A stretch of DNA of 41,249 nucleotides from an uncultured Synechococcus sp. (GTDB taxonomy: Bacteria > Cyanobacteriota > Cyanobacteriia > PCC-6307 > Cyanobiaceae): NCBI GenBank assembly GCA_913049535.1, contig CAJWYF010000012.1, forward strand, positions 1-41,249. The letters are read 5' to 3'. This document shows, in pieces, positions 24,693-31,812 of this stretch. A program made the translations under genes and the position numbers. Each line of letters opens with the position of its first letter. The stretch's first letter is position 1. The notes under the pieces are model-generated. The model made no database searches and was not told the origin of the DNA. It saw nothing but the letters and a program-made list of their open reading frames with translations.

Positions 24693-25346
24693 GTGAAGAA
24701 ACAGGAACGGGTGGAAACCATCCTGCGCCGGCTGCAGGAGCAGTACCCGCAAACCCCGGTGCCCCTGGATCACAGCGATCCATTCACGCTGCTCATCGCC
24801 GTCTTGCTCAGCGCCCAGTGCACCGACAAAAAGGTCAATGAGGTCACCCCGGCGCTGTTTGCCGCAGGCCCCGATCCAGCCGCGATGGCCCGGCTGGAGG
24901 AGAGCGAGATCCTCACTCACATCCGCCAGCTGGGCCTGGCCAAAACCAAGGCCAAGAACGTCAAGCGTTTGGCGGAGCTGCTGCTGGAACGCCACGGCGG
25001 TGCTGTCCCGGACAGCTTTGAAGCCCTTGAGGCCCTGCCTGGGGTGGGTCACAAGACCGCCAGCGTCGTGATGTCTCAAGCCTTTGGTGTGCCGGCCTTC
25101 CCCGTGGACACCCACATCCACCGGCTGGCCCAGCGCTGGGGCCTGAGCAGTGGCGAAAGCGTGGAGCAGACCGAACGGGACCTCAAGCGCCTCTTTCCCA
25201 AGGAGGCCTGGAACCGGCTGCACCTCCAGATCATCTTCTGGGGGCGTGAGTTCTGCACCGCCAGGGGCTGCGATGGCCGCCACTGCTCGATGTGCCGTGA
25301 GCTCTATCCCAATCGACGCAAGCCGGTGATCTGGCGTAAACCATGA
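24693..25346 (+). CDS. nth: Endonuclease III
   Basis: A 217-aa bifunctional DNA glycosylase/AP lyase that removes oxidised pyrimidines in base excision repair. GTG start. Seen: helix-hairpin-helix LPGVGHKTASVV with catalytic Lys121, and FPVDTHIHRLAQR with catalytic Asp139. The C-terminal cluster region has four cysteines (188, 193, 198, 201; FCTARGC then HCSMC), but the spacing is C-x4-C-x4-C-x2-C rather than the canonical C-x6-C-x2-C-x5-C. The stop overlaps thiD (ATGA), indicating an operon. Confidence 0.93.
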   Translation: MKKQERVETILRRLQEQYPQTPVPLDHSDPFTLLIAVLLSAQCTDKKVNEVTPALFAAGPDPAAMARLEESEILTHIRQLGLAKTKAKNVKRLAELLLERHGGAVPDSFEALEALPGVGHKTASVVMSQAFGVPAFPVDTHIHRLAQRWGLSSGESVEQTERDLKRLFPKEAWNRLHLQIIFWGREFCTARGCDGRHCSMCRELYPNRRKPVIWRKP

Positions 25347-26173
25347 ATTCGATCACCGCCGATCACCAACAGCCCCCCATCGCCCTGACGATCGCCGGCA
25401 GTGATTCCGGCGGCGGTGCAGGGATCCAGGCGGACCTCAAGACCTTCATGGCCTTTCAGGTGCACGGCTGCAGCGCCTTGACCTGCATCACCGCCCAGAA
25501 CAGCTGCGGTGTGGAGCGGGTGGATGCCCTCAGCCCGGCAGCCCTTACGGCACAGGTGGAGGCCGTCCGGCGGGACCTGCCCGTCGGGGCGCTCAAGAGC
25601 GGCATGCTGCTCAATGCCGAGCTGATCGGCACCACCGCAACGCTGCTCAAGGCCTGGCGCCTGCCCAAGGTGATCGATCCGGTCATGGTCAGCCGCAGCG
25701 GCGCGGTGCTGCTGGAGGACGATGCGATCACGGCCCTGCGTGAGGACCTGCTTCCTCTGGCTGATCTGCTGACGCCCAACCTGCATGAGGCGGCCCTGTT
25801 GAGCGGTGAGGAGCTCAGCGATGCAGCGGCCATGGAACGGGCAGCGCGCCGGCTGCAATCCATGGGTCCAGCGGCCGTGCTGATCAAAGGGGGCGGTGAT
25901 CCCCGCTGGCAGGGTGGCGACCTGCTGTTGGCTGACGATCAGCTCCAGTGGCTCCCCGGCCCCCGGGTGGACACCCCCCACAGCCACGGCACCGGCTGCA
26001 CGCTTTCAGCCGCGATCACCGCACTACTGGCGCGAGGACGGCCACTGACCGAGGCCATCGAGGCAGGCCGCAGCTACGTCAAGGCGGCGTTGCAACGCTC
26101 CCTGGCCATCGGCCACGGCCAGGGACCGGTCTGCCACTGGATTCACGCAGGGGGTGGACAGCTCGAAAAATGA
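25343..26173 (+). CDS. thiD: Hydroxymethylpyrimidine/phosphomethylpyrimidine kinase
   Basis: A 276-aa ribokinase-family enzyme of thiamine biosynthesis that phosphorylates HMP and HMP-P to give HMP-PP. Seen: N-terminal [55 protein letters not shown], and the anion-hole/catalytic loop [15 protein letters not shown]. The length and motif order are canonical. Its start overlaps nth, and its stop overlaps the start of a 32-aa membrane protein, so three genes are translationally linked. Confidence 0.95.
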   Translation: MNSITADHQQPPIALTIAGSDSGGGAGIQADLKTFMAFQVHGCSALTCITAQNSCGVERVDALSPAALTAQVEAVRRDLPVGALKSGMLLNAELIGTTATLLKAWRLPKVIDPVMVSRSGAVLLEDDAITALREDLLPLADLLTPNLHEAALLSGEELSDAAAMERAARRLQSMGPAAVLIKGGGDPRWQGGDLLLADDQLQWLPGPRVDTPHSHGTGCTLSAAITALLARGRPLTEAIEAGRSYVKAALQRSLAIGHGQGPVCHWIHAGGGQLEK

Positions 26174-26268
26174 CCGTAATGTTGCGCAGTCCTCATTTGA
26201 TCTCAGCGATGAATGTCATCGGTCTGGTTCTGGTGATCACCACCTTTGTCGCCATCTACGCGCAGTGA
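26170..26268 (+). CDS. 32-aa single-span membrane protein coupled to thiD
   Basis: Direct translation from the ATG overlapping the thiD stop (ATGA) gives [20 protein letters not shown], continuing with hydrophobic residues to VAIYAQ. It has a basic N-terminus, one transmembrane helix and a very short tail, the build of small photosynthetic or membrane-complex subunits. I could not match it to a known Psb, Pet, Psa or Ndh subunit. Confidence 0.5.
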   Translation: MTVMLRSPHLISAMNVIGLVLVITTFVAIYAQ

Positions 26269-26436
26269 TCAGGCCACACCCCTGATCTGACATCGCGAGA
26301 ATGAACCCCCTTAGTTTTTAAGTCCGTGCTGCCCTGCCCCCTGACTCCCCTGCTGGCTGCCAAGGTCGCTGGCCTCAAAGCAACGGTTGGCCTGCTCTTG
26401 ATCCTGCTGATCAAATCCCACCTGCTGCGCGTAAAG

Positions 26437-26568
26437 ATGTCATTTCTGGGTTCGGTCCTGGGGTTGTTCTTCACGCTGACGTTCCTGGTCGCCAGCGGCG
26501 CCCTGGTGGTCATCAGCGCCGCGTCAATCGCCTGGGGCCTGCAACAGCGCCGCAGCGCCGCCGCCTGA
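26437..26568 (+). CDS. Small membrane protein, 43 aa (longer start possible)
   Basis: From ATG 26437 the product is MSFLGSVLGLFFTLTFLVAS plus GALVVISAASIAWGL and a basic tail QQRRSAAA: one or two hydrophobic helices. A GTG at 26326 in the same frame adds 37 hydrophobic residues (two more possible helices) and cannot be excluded. Function unknown. Convergent with the next minus gene, 10 bp away. Confidence 0.5.
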   Translation: MSFLGSVLGLFFTLTFLVASGALVVISAASIAWGLQQRRSAAA

Positions 26569-26578
26569 TCGGCGCCGT

Positions 26579-26890
26579 TCAGTTCCAGGCGGGCACCACC
26601 ACAGGTTCCTGCACCACCACCTGCTGGGGCTGAGCCTGGTGTTCGGCCTGAACCAGGTGTGAGAGGCCGTTGAGCACCAGTCCCGCCCCCACCAGATAGG
26701 CCGGGCCGTTGTCCACCTGCTGATGGTGGCGGTGATGCTGTTTGCAGAACCCCTGGCCAAGCAAAGGCCCGGTCTGCACCCAATGGGTGCCGGCGGGACA
26801 GTTGGGCATCGCCGCTGCAGCCGGGATGGCCGCAGCCGTCAGTCCGACGGCAACCAGGGCACCGGCGGCGATCAGTAGTGGTTGGTTCAT
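26579..26890 (-). CDS. Exported protein of unknown function
   Basis: A 103-aa protein. The signal peptide is clear (NQPLLIAAGALVAVGLTAAA, with cleavage likely after IPAAAA). The mature part starts MPNCPAGTHWVQTGPLLGQG, with two cysteines that may pair, a KQHHRHHQQ histidine cluster that could bind metal, and a Gln/Val-rich end (QPQQVVVQEPVVV). There are no recognised domains. Found between small membrane and Cys-rich protein genes. The 26891-27116 gap upstream holds no supported gene. Confidence 0.65.
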   Translation of the reverse strand: MNQPLLIAAGALVAVGLTAAAIPAAAAMPNCPAGTHWVQTGPLLGQGFCKQHHRHHQQVDNGPAYLVGAGLVLNGLSHLVQAEHQAQPQQVVVQEPVVVPAWN

Positions 26891-27116
26891 GGCTGATGGA
26901 CTTCACTGCTTCTGCTCTAGAGGCGATGGCCGGCCCAGTCGCTCAGCAGAACCGAACCAGCAGGTGTGGATCAGCGATCACCACAGCTGGATGCGGAGGA
27001 TGCAGCAGAGGCATCCAAAGACTGGGCTGCGGCGAACCGGGCAACAGCCCCTGAGCGCAGCGGGCAGCGGCCAGACCAGGCCCTGCAATCCAGTAGGTTT
27101 GTACTAGCGTGCAGGC

Positions 27117-27356
27117 ATGGTGTCTACCGAATTCCTGCGCCCTGAGCTGCCGGCAGATCCACCCTGGCGCCGCTGTCTGTACTGCAGCCATCTGCAGATG
27201 TGGGAAGGCAGCCTGCCGTTCTGCGCCGCACGGCAGCAGGTGCTCAGCCTTGAGGCCGCTCTGGAATCACGTTGCAACAGCTGGACGCCGGGCGAAACCG
27301 TGCGCCAACCCAACAGCTGGTGCCGACCGCTCGATACGGACGAGGCGCGCAACTGA
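27117..27356 (+). CDS. Small Cys-rich protein, probable metal-binding
   Basis: Seventy-nine residues. A core pattern WRRCLYCSHLQMWEGSLPFC, then SRCNSW and NSWCRPLD gives five cysteines (20, 23, 36, 53, 68). The first four could ligate zinc (CxxC-x12-C-x16-C). No signal peptide, so probably cytoplasmic. A TACTAG about 15 bp before the ATG may be the -10. Function unknown. Confidence 0.6.
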   Translation: MVSTEFLRPELPADPPWRRCLYCSHLQMWEGSLPFCAARQQVLSLEAALESRCNSWTPGETVRQPNSWCRPLDTDEARN

Positions 27357-27564
27357 TGAAGACGTGGGTGTGCTCCAGAACCGTCGCTCAGGTTTGATTC
27401 AAAAACCATCCGTCCAGGCAGATCAATTGCAGGAACTGGGTTTGGGGAGTTGGCAGGGTACGCAATGCGCCAGTTCATACGCTGGGGTGCTGCAGCAATG
27501 CTGCGGCGTACGCAAAAGACGCTGACTCAGAAAAGTCTCAGCAGCAAATCACCCTTTCGGGGGA

Positions 27565-27583
27565 GCAAACCTTGCTGGTTTGC
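27565..27583 (+). repeat. Hairpin GCAAACC-loop-GGTTTGC in leader
   Basis: A perfect 7-bp inverted repeat with loop TTGCT, ending directly before the duplicated leader element, 33 bp before the start of the 56-aa exported protein. It may be an RNA structure in the 5' leader or an operator. Confidence 0.55.
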
Positions 27584-27619
27584 CGTGATGGTGAAGTCAT
27601 CCGAGAGGAAGACTCATGA
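27584..27619 (+). repeat. Duplicated leader element, copy 1 (with upstream ORF)
   Basis: CGTGATGGTGAAG followed by a near-match to copy 2 at 27912-27945, including the GAGAGGAAGAC ribosome binding region and the start codon. It contains a 14-codon upstream ORF (27588-27632, MVKSSERKTHEQRH) that overlaps the downstream start in another frame. Confidence 0.65.
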
Positions 27620-27786
27620 ACAACGCCATTAAATTCCTGGCCGGCACCCTCGGCGCTGCCGCCGCCATCACCGGACTGGCCATGGCCAAACCAGAGCCTG
27701 CTCAACCAGACCATCAAGCCCATCAGTACGGGCAGTCCTATTGCACTGCGAGCTCTGTCGTGGATCGCTGGAAGGATTGCCGTTAA
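27616..27786 (+). CDS. Small exported protein, 56 aa
   Basis: Found by direct translation; GAGAGGAAG precedes the ATG as a good Shine-Dalgarno. The signal peptide is MNNAIKFLAGTLGAAAAITG with likely cleavage after LAMA (residue 24). The mature ~32 residues begin KPEPAQPDHQAHQYGQSYC and end DRWKDCR, with two cysteines (43, 55) able to form one disulfide. A terminator follows within 30 bp, so the gene is a short transcription unit. Confidence 0.68.
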   Translation: MNNAIKFLAGTLGAAAAITGLAMAKPEPAQPDHQAHQYGQSYCTASSVVDRWKDCR

Positions 27787-27813
27787 AGCCAGAAGCAAGC
27801 AAGTCCAGTTGCA

Positions 27814-27837
27814 GCCTCCGCTTCGGCGGGGGCTTTT
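27814..27837 (+). terminator. Intrinsic terminator with UUCG tetraloop
   Basis: An 8-bp stem GCCTCCGC/GCGGGGGC (one T:G pair) closed by TTCG and followed by TTTT. It lies 27 bp after the stop of the 56-aa exported protein. Confidence 0.85.
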
Positions 27838-27911
27838 GATTGGCTACCCAAACGGAGACATGCAGACTTTGCAGAACCCCTCCATTGGGGAAGTGCTGAG
27901 GGGGGTGCCGA

Positions 27912-27945
27912 CGTGATGGTGAAGGGATCAGAGAAAGACCCATGA
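27912..27945 (+). repeat. Duplicated leader element, copy 2 (with upstream ORF)
   Basis: CGTGATGGTGAAG followed by GGATCAGAGAAAGAC and an ATGA, aligned with copy 1 at 27584. It contains a 9-codon upstream ORF (27916-27945, MVKGSEKDP) whose TGA overlaps the ATG of the next gene, the usual arrangement for translational coupling. Confidence 0.65.
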
Positions 27946-28052
27946 CCCTCATCACTGGCATTGCCGCAGCCGTCTTTGTCCTGGTCGCGCGTCACTTGAT
28001 CACCTATGTGGTCAATGACGGCGCCCGCATTGCATTGCTTAACCAGCTCTGA
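27942..28052 (+). CDS. Small membrane protein, 36 aa
   Basis: Direct translation gives MTLITGIAAAVFVLVARHLI followed by TYVVNDGARIALLNQL: one membrane helix and a short tail. GAGAAAGA upstream is a moderate ribosome binding site shared with the duplicated leader. The leader ORF ends on its start codon. Function unknown. The 28053-28265 stretch after it has no supported gene. Confidence 0.5.
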   Translation: MTLITGIAAAVFVLVARHLITYVVNDGARIALLNQL

Positions 28053-28221
28053 GCCATGAAATACCCCCACCAGACACCGCCCAGTTCCCATTGAGGGAAG
28101 CCGGTGGAGGCATCACCGCCCAGCTGAGGCAGAAGGCACCTGAGCCGATCTTTCACAGCAGTCAGGCTTGATGAGGGACGAAGCGAGATCGCCAAGAGCA
28201 ACACAGGGTTGGCCCCATCCG

Positions 28222-28256
28222 ATCGCGGGCCAGGAATACTGGTGCCGGCCCGCGAT
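28222..28256. repeat. 10-bp perfect inverted repeat
   Basis: ATCGCGGGCC and GGCCCGCGAT are separated by 15 nt, starting 10 bp after the stop of the SPFH gene (minus strand). No T-tract on that strand, so it is only a weak terminator candidate. Confidence 0.5.
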
Positions 28257-28265
28257 TCCAGGTCG

Positions 28266-29066
28266 TCAACGACGACCCACAATCACCGGAGGCGTTCCTG
28301 CAGCGCCGCTTCCGGGCAATCCGGGAACCACCTGGGTCTGGCCGTCCCACTTATCGAGAAACAGCTTGTAGAGCACCTGATCATCAAGGCTCTTGTTCAG
28401 CGTGTCGTAGCGCAGGGCCTCCTGCTCGGCGATCTTCACCTCGGTCTGGGCCCGCAGCAGCTGCTGCTCAGCGATCTGCTTCTGCTCAATGGCAGCGCGG
28501 TACTCCTCAGCAATCTCTAGACCTGTCAGATCAAGGCTGCGGACCTCGACGTAATCGAATTTGTCGAGTTCCTCGGCCACCGTGCGCTCCACCAGGGCGG
28601 AGATGTCATTCCACTCCGAGGCGATCGTCACCAGTTCGTACTGGGAGAAGACTGACTTGAGGGCCTTGAGCAGGGACGGTTGGATGATGCGGGGGTAGAC
28701 GTCACGGTCACTGCTGGCGATCGTGCTGTAGACGCGGCCGGCCTCATCAGGGCGCAGGGCGTACTTCACCGTTGCTGTGGCCTGGATGACCTGCAGATCC
28801 TTGGTCAAGGTGGCGAACTGCTCAGGCCGGACCTGGGTGCGGATCGTGAAGGGCCAGGCCTGCTGAACCAGGGGAAGCTTGAAATTGAGGCCTGGCTGGC
28901 GCGGCAGACCGCTCACCTTGCCGAGCGTGGTGATCACCGCCACCTCACCGGCAGGAACCACAAACAAGGCCTGCAACAGCAAAAGCAGCGCGGCCAGAGC
29001 AAGGCCAACCACCACCAGCAGGCTCCCTTCAGGGCCGGGGTTGGCGGAGCGCATCGGGGACTGCAT
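28266..29066 (-). CDS. SPFH/prohibitin-family membrane protein
   Basis: About 266 aa from ATG 29066; ATG 29054 is also possible, and the longer open frame is antisense to nothing useful and Cys/Trp-rich. One N-terminal membrane anchor (LLVVVGLALAALLLLLQALF) is followed by the SPFH domain: VVPAGEVAVITTLGKVSGLP, GLNFKLPLVQQ, RTQVRPEQFATLTKD, and the coiled-coil region EIAEEYRAAIEQKQIAEQQL. This layout is that of prohibitins and HflC-like scaffolds, which form ring assemblies on membranes and affect protease activity and stress tolerance. Confidence 0.87.
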   Translation of the reverse strand: MQSPMRSANPGPEGSLLVVVGLALAALLLLLQALFVVPAGEVAVITTLGKVSGLPRQPGLNFKLPLVQQAWPFTIRTQVRPEQFATLTKDLQVIQATATVKYALRPDEAGRVYSTIASSDRDVYPRIIQPSLLKALKSVFSQYELVTIASEWNDISALVERTVAEELDKFDYVEVRSLDLTGLEIAEEYRAAIEQKQIAEQQLLRAQTEVKIAEQEALRYDTLNKSLDDQVLYKLFLDKWDGQTQVVPGLPGSGAAGTPPVIVGRR

Positions 29067-29097
29067 GAAGCTGGCTGTGCTGAATCGTTCCCCTCTC

Positions 29098-29496
29098 TTA
29101 GCGGGAATCAGGATCAACCGGCAGCCCGCGCAGGGCCAAAGCGCCGCGGCGGGCCAGCAGGAGCAGGGGATAAAGGTTGCGGGAGCGCTGTGGTGTGGCC
29201 AGAAGCGGCGCCAGAAGCTGCAGCAGTGCGTCACTCGGTTTCATGCGAGCGCAGAGCCACTCAATCGCCTGAGCACCGTGGAAGAGCTGATCACCCACCA
29301 ACAGCACCGCACCGCTGCGCAGAGGCGCGCCCCTGCGGTTCAATTCGGCGCGCAGGGCGTGATCGGAGCGCCCATCGCGGATCTGCAGCTCAGGAATGCC
29401 GCTGCGCAGTTCACTGAGCTGGGCGAAATGGGAACAGAACACACAACCACCGTCGTACACGAGCACAGGGGATGCGGAACTGCTGGAAGCACCCAT
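29098..29496 (-). CDS. DCC family (DUF393) thiol-disulfide oxidoreductase
   Basis: A 132-aa protein from ATG 29496; the frame reaches 29562, but the extra residues are not family-like. The defining motif VLVYDGGCVFCSHFAQL (DGxCxxC) is near the N-terminus, with a thioredoxin-like tail (GAVLLVGDQLFHGAQAIEWL) and the basic helical end LYPLLLLARRGALALRG. Members are predicted thiol oxidoreductases of unknown partner. It is immediately upstream of the SPFH gene on the same strand (31 bp), so they may be co-expressed. Confidence 0.88.
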   Translation of the reverse strand: MGASSSSASPVLVYDGGCVFCSHFAQLSELRSGIPELQIRDGRSDHALRAELNRRGAPLRSGAVLLVGDQLFHGAQAIEWLCARMKPSDALLQLLAPLLATPQRSRNLYPLLLLARRGALALRGLPVDPDSR

Positions 29497-29582
29497 GCAG
29501 ATCAAAAAACCTGATGAAACTCTATGGCGAAGCAAAGGACAACCGCGGGGCTGAACGATCAACAGCGGCAGCGAATTTCCTC

Positions 29583-29612
29583 TTGTGAGTGAACAAAAGA
29601 CACAGTTTTAGG
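29583..29612 (+). promoter_or_regulatory. Possible promoter upstream of the 159-aa gene
   Basis: TTGTGA (29583-29588), a 17-bp spacer, and TTTTAG (29606-29611) sit before the gene at 29635. The -35 is a fair match, the -10 a weak one. The divergent DCC gene starts on the other side of the 138-bp gap. Confidence 0.3.
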
Positions 29613-29634
29613 TTGGTGCCGACCCCAGGTGGCC

Positions 29635-30114
29635 ATGGCAGATCTGTTTCTCGTCAGCACCAGCGATGACCCGGCGGATGCCAAGGAAGCGTTCCTGATG
29701 CACTGGCTGATGAGCCGCCACTGCAGCCGGTTTCGGCGTGCTGGCAGCAGCCATCTAAGTGCCTATGAGGACATGAGTGGCCATCTGGCCTTCTTCATCT
29801 CCGAATTCCTCACCCACGTCAACCAGGATCAGCTTGAGGCAATTGCCGAAAAGCTCTTCAACGTCAGCGAAGAGGACTACAAAGCTCGTCAGAAGCGCTG
29901 GGCGGCCCAGTGCAGGGAGCAAGACAACCAGCAGCGTCAGCAGACCAGTGAGGAGGAACAGCGAGAAGAGTTGCTCCATGGTCGCCGCAGCCTCTGGCCC
30001 CAGGCCGCCTGGGTGTTGGAGCGCATCGCGCTTGAGGAGACAACCACCAGGCCCCCATCGCCTCCATCAGCAGAGCTGGAGCAGGCGATGGAGACCGCCC
30101 TTCCCAGGGGCTGA
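29635..30114 (+). CDS. Hypothetical soluble protein, 159 aa
   Basis: Starts at ATG 29635 with AGGTGG just upstream (a GTG at 29629 is also in frame). The first half (LFLVSTSDDPADAKEAFLMH, MSGHLAFFISEFLTHVNQDQ, IAEKLFNVSEEDYKARQKRW) is compact and mixed; the second half is charged and helical (EQDNQQRQQTSEEEQREELL), probably a coiled coil, with a Pro-rich end. No signal peptide. It is followed 7 bp later by an exported protein gene, so the two are likely co-transcribed. No family recognised. Confidence 0.65.
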   Translation: MADLFLVSTSDDPADAKEAFLMHWLMSRHCSRFRRAGSSHLSAYEDMSGHLAFFISEFLTHVNQDQLEAIAEKLFNVSEEDYKARQKRWAAQCREQDNQQRQQTSEEEQREELLHGRRSLWPQAAWVLERIALEETTTRPPSPPSAELEQAMETALPRG

Positions 30115-30121
30115 GCGAACC

Positions 30122-30547
30122 ATGCAACGGCTGCTGACGCTCCTCCTCACCGCCTTGATGCTGGTGCTGCCAGCCGCGCCGGCCAGAGCCGACAGCACCC
30201 CTGCCGCGGAGCTGTTCAGCTGCGATGGCAGTGAGCTGGAAGCTGTGGTGAATCCTGGAGCGGTGGATGCCACCGGCATTCCGAACATCAGTGGGGGCAC
30301 AGCCCCGGGGGCTTATGTGGTGCTGCGCTGGCGGGAGGTGACGCTGCAGCTGCCGCGCACGAACAACGCAGGGCCACCCAGTTTCTCCGACGGGAAGTGG
30401 TGGTGGAGCCTGGAGGACCCCGAGCATCCCCGCTTTCGCCTGCGCCGCGGCTTGGGCGACATCGAAGACTTCAGCTGCAGCGCTCAAGCAGCCAGCCAGC
30501 GCGCCAGTGCCTTGGCTGGATCTGCCAACTCGTCAAGCGAGATGTAG
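30122..30547 (+). CDS. Exported protein of unknown function, 141 aa
   Basis: ATG 30122 gives a classic signal peptide (MQRLLTLLLTALMLVLPAAP, cleavage likely after ARA). The mature part has two cysteines (FSCDGSELEA and EDFSCSAQ) and a beta-rich middle with AYVVLRWREVTLQLPR and GKWWWSLEDPEHPRFRLRRG, suggesting a small disulfide-bonded beta-sandwich. The 3' end overlaps the convergent deoxyribosyltransferase-like gene by 64 bp, unusually long, so the final residues are less certain to be conserved. Confidence 0.65.
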   Translation: MQRLLTLLLTALMLVLPAAPARADSTPAAELFSCDGSELEAVVNPGAVDATGIPNISGGTAPGAYVVLRWREVTLQLPRTNNAGPPSFSDGKWWWSLEDPEHPRFRLRRGLGDIEDFSCSAQAASQRASALAGSANSSSEM

Positions 30548-30948
30548 TAGTGATCACGCCAGCCCTGCTGCGGCAGCCCGGCGAAGAGCATCAAATTCAG
30601 CGGGTAATCCTCCGAGTCCGAACAAATACGAAAGTCATCGCGGAACAGAAAGATGGGTTTGCGCAGAGCAATGGCAACACCCAACTCGACCATCACGCCC
30701 TCATCAGGGGGGGTGCCGTTGATGATCGCGAAGAATCCATCGGCCGACTCGACATCACGGACATCGGCTGTTGCCACCGCATGGGCCCAACCGGGCCGGC
30801 TCATATCGATCTGGTTGTTGCGCGCGAACGGTTCCCACACCTCAGCGCCCATGGCCTCAAGCTGAGTGATGAATGGAGGGAGCAGCAGCTCACGCCACTG
30901 GGGTGCAAAGCCGTAGGGGGAGGCCAGATAAAGGCTGGGGCGGGGCAT
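30484..30948 (-). CDS. Nucleoside 2-deoxyribosyltransferase-like protein
   Basis: A 154-aa Rossmann-like protein. It matches the family: SLYLASPYGFAPQWRELLLP at the start, IDMSRPGWAHAVATADVRDV, the central DGFFAIINGTPPDEGVMVEL with the candidate nucleophile Glu88, and VAIALRKPIFLFRDDFR. Known enzymes exchange bases between deoxynucleosides; some relatives hydrolyse dNMPs (RCL) or act in signalling. Which activity applies here is open. Not in an obvious operon. Confidence 0.85.
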   Translation of the reverse strand: MPRPSLYLASPYGFAPQWRELLLPPFITQLEAMGAEVWEPFARNNQIDMSRPGWAHAVATADVRDVESADGFFAIINGTPPDEGVMVELGVAIALRKPIFLFRDDFRICSDSEDYPLNLMLFAGLPQQGWRDHYYISLDELADPAKALARWLAA

Positions 30949-30979
30949 CGGCAGTTCGGCGATGCCTCAGCATGAAGCC

Positions 30980-31405
30980 ATGCTGAATCTTCTGCTGACG
31001 ACGATGGTCAACGCCCAGGTGGTGGGGATCAGCCACGGGGACAGCCTGAGCGTGCGTCAGGGCGATCGACTGCTGCAGGTGCAACTGGCTTGCATTGATG
31101 CACCTGAGCGGCAGCGACGGCCGACCGGTGAACTCGCTCAGCAGCAGCTGCAGCGACTGCTGCCGCTGGGAAGCCGCGTACTGCTGCTGCCTCACGGCAG
31201 CGATCGCTACGGCCGAGGTTTGGTCGAGGTCTACCAGCCTGGTGCCATCCGACCGGTGAATCTCGAACTGGTGCAACGCGGCTGGGCCTTTGTGCACCGT
31301 CAGCGCGACGGCTCCTGTGATGGTGGCGCCTACGAAGCAGCAGAACTGGAGGCCCGGCGTCGCAGCATCGGCCTCTGGGGCCTGGCGCCGACACACAAGC
31401 CATGA
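30980..31405 (+). CDS. Staphylococcal nuclease-like (SNase) protein
   Basis: A 141-aa OB-fold nuclease-like protein from ATG 30980; an in-frame ATG at 30962 is possible. Seen: LQVQLACIDAPERQRRPTGE (the Asp and Glu of the SNase site), DRYGRGLVEVY (catalytic Arg), NLELVQRGWAFVHR and the C-terminal EAAELEARRRSIGLWG. Odd: the arginine before LxGID in typical members (Arg35 of nuclease) is a glutamine here, so activity may be reduced. No strong signal peptide, only a short hydrophobic start (MLNLLLTTMVNAQVVG). Confidence 0.83.
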   Translation: MLNLLLTTMVNAQVVGISHGDSLSVRQGDRLLQVQLACIDAPERQRRPTGELAQQQLQRLLPLGSRVLLLPHGSDRYGRGLVEVYQPGAIRPVNLELVQRGWAFVHRQRDGSCDGGAYEAAELEARRRSIGLWGLAPTHKP

Positions 31406-31812
31406 AGCCAGCTTCATGACGGGAGATCTCAACCCGTGAAGAGCAATGTCATCCACGCCGGATGGTCTTGCTGTTTTCCGCTGGGGGGAGGACTCTGTGG
31501 TCACGGGATTCAACACCCGCTGACGACCGGCCCGCTGCTCCAACAGTTTCAGCCGATATCCGGTTTCCAGGCCTGTTAGGCCACTCCCGATGCACCGCTT
31601 GAGGTGCCCCCGGGCAAACGGAAACCCTTTTGGAAACCATGGCCCCAGCAGCCTCTCGTCAGCCACGTTGAACCACCCCGACAAGCCCGGCTCCTGATCC
31701 GTCAGGGGCCGGGCTTCTGTCATGGCAGCACAGCGAAACGCTCTTGTCGGTTGGCGCGGCTCGGAACTCATGAACAGCGCTCGTACGACAAGAACAGACG
31801 CCGCAAGCAGCG
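31406..31812 (+). other. ~400-bp non-coding region, candidate structured RNA
   Basis: No frame here looks like a gene. It holds several short hairpins (GGCCTGTTAGGCC near 31575; GCACCGCTTGAGGTGC near 31595) and a 15-bp hairpin at 31683-31716. It could be a small RNA or a long leader of the 46-aa gene at 31813. I could not match it to tmRNA, RNase P, SRP or 6S RNA. Confidence 0.35.
31683..31716 (+). terminator. Strong hairpin, terminator-like
   Basis: A 15-bp stem AAGCCCGGCTCCTGA/TCAGGGGCCGGGCTT (one T:G) with loop TCCG, followed by CTGT on the plus strand. The T-tract is short on both strands. It lies 278 bp after the SNase-like gene and 97 bp before the next start. Confidence 0.6.

Noticed and set aside
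24261-25283. 340-codon minus-strand frame
   Set aside because: Antisense to nth and the DUF6447-like gene; no recognisable domain.
26943-27191. Eighty-two-codon minus-strand ORF
   Set aside because: Overlaps the start of the Cys-rich gene in antisense; Pro/His/Cys-rich shadow composition.
31500-31530. T-arm-like sequence GGGATTCAACACCC suggesting a tRNA
   Set aside because: Stem closing pair and the rest of the cloverleaf are missing on both strands.
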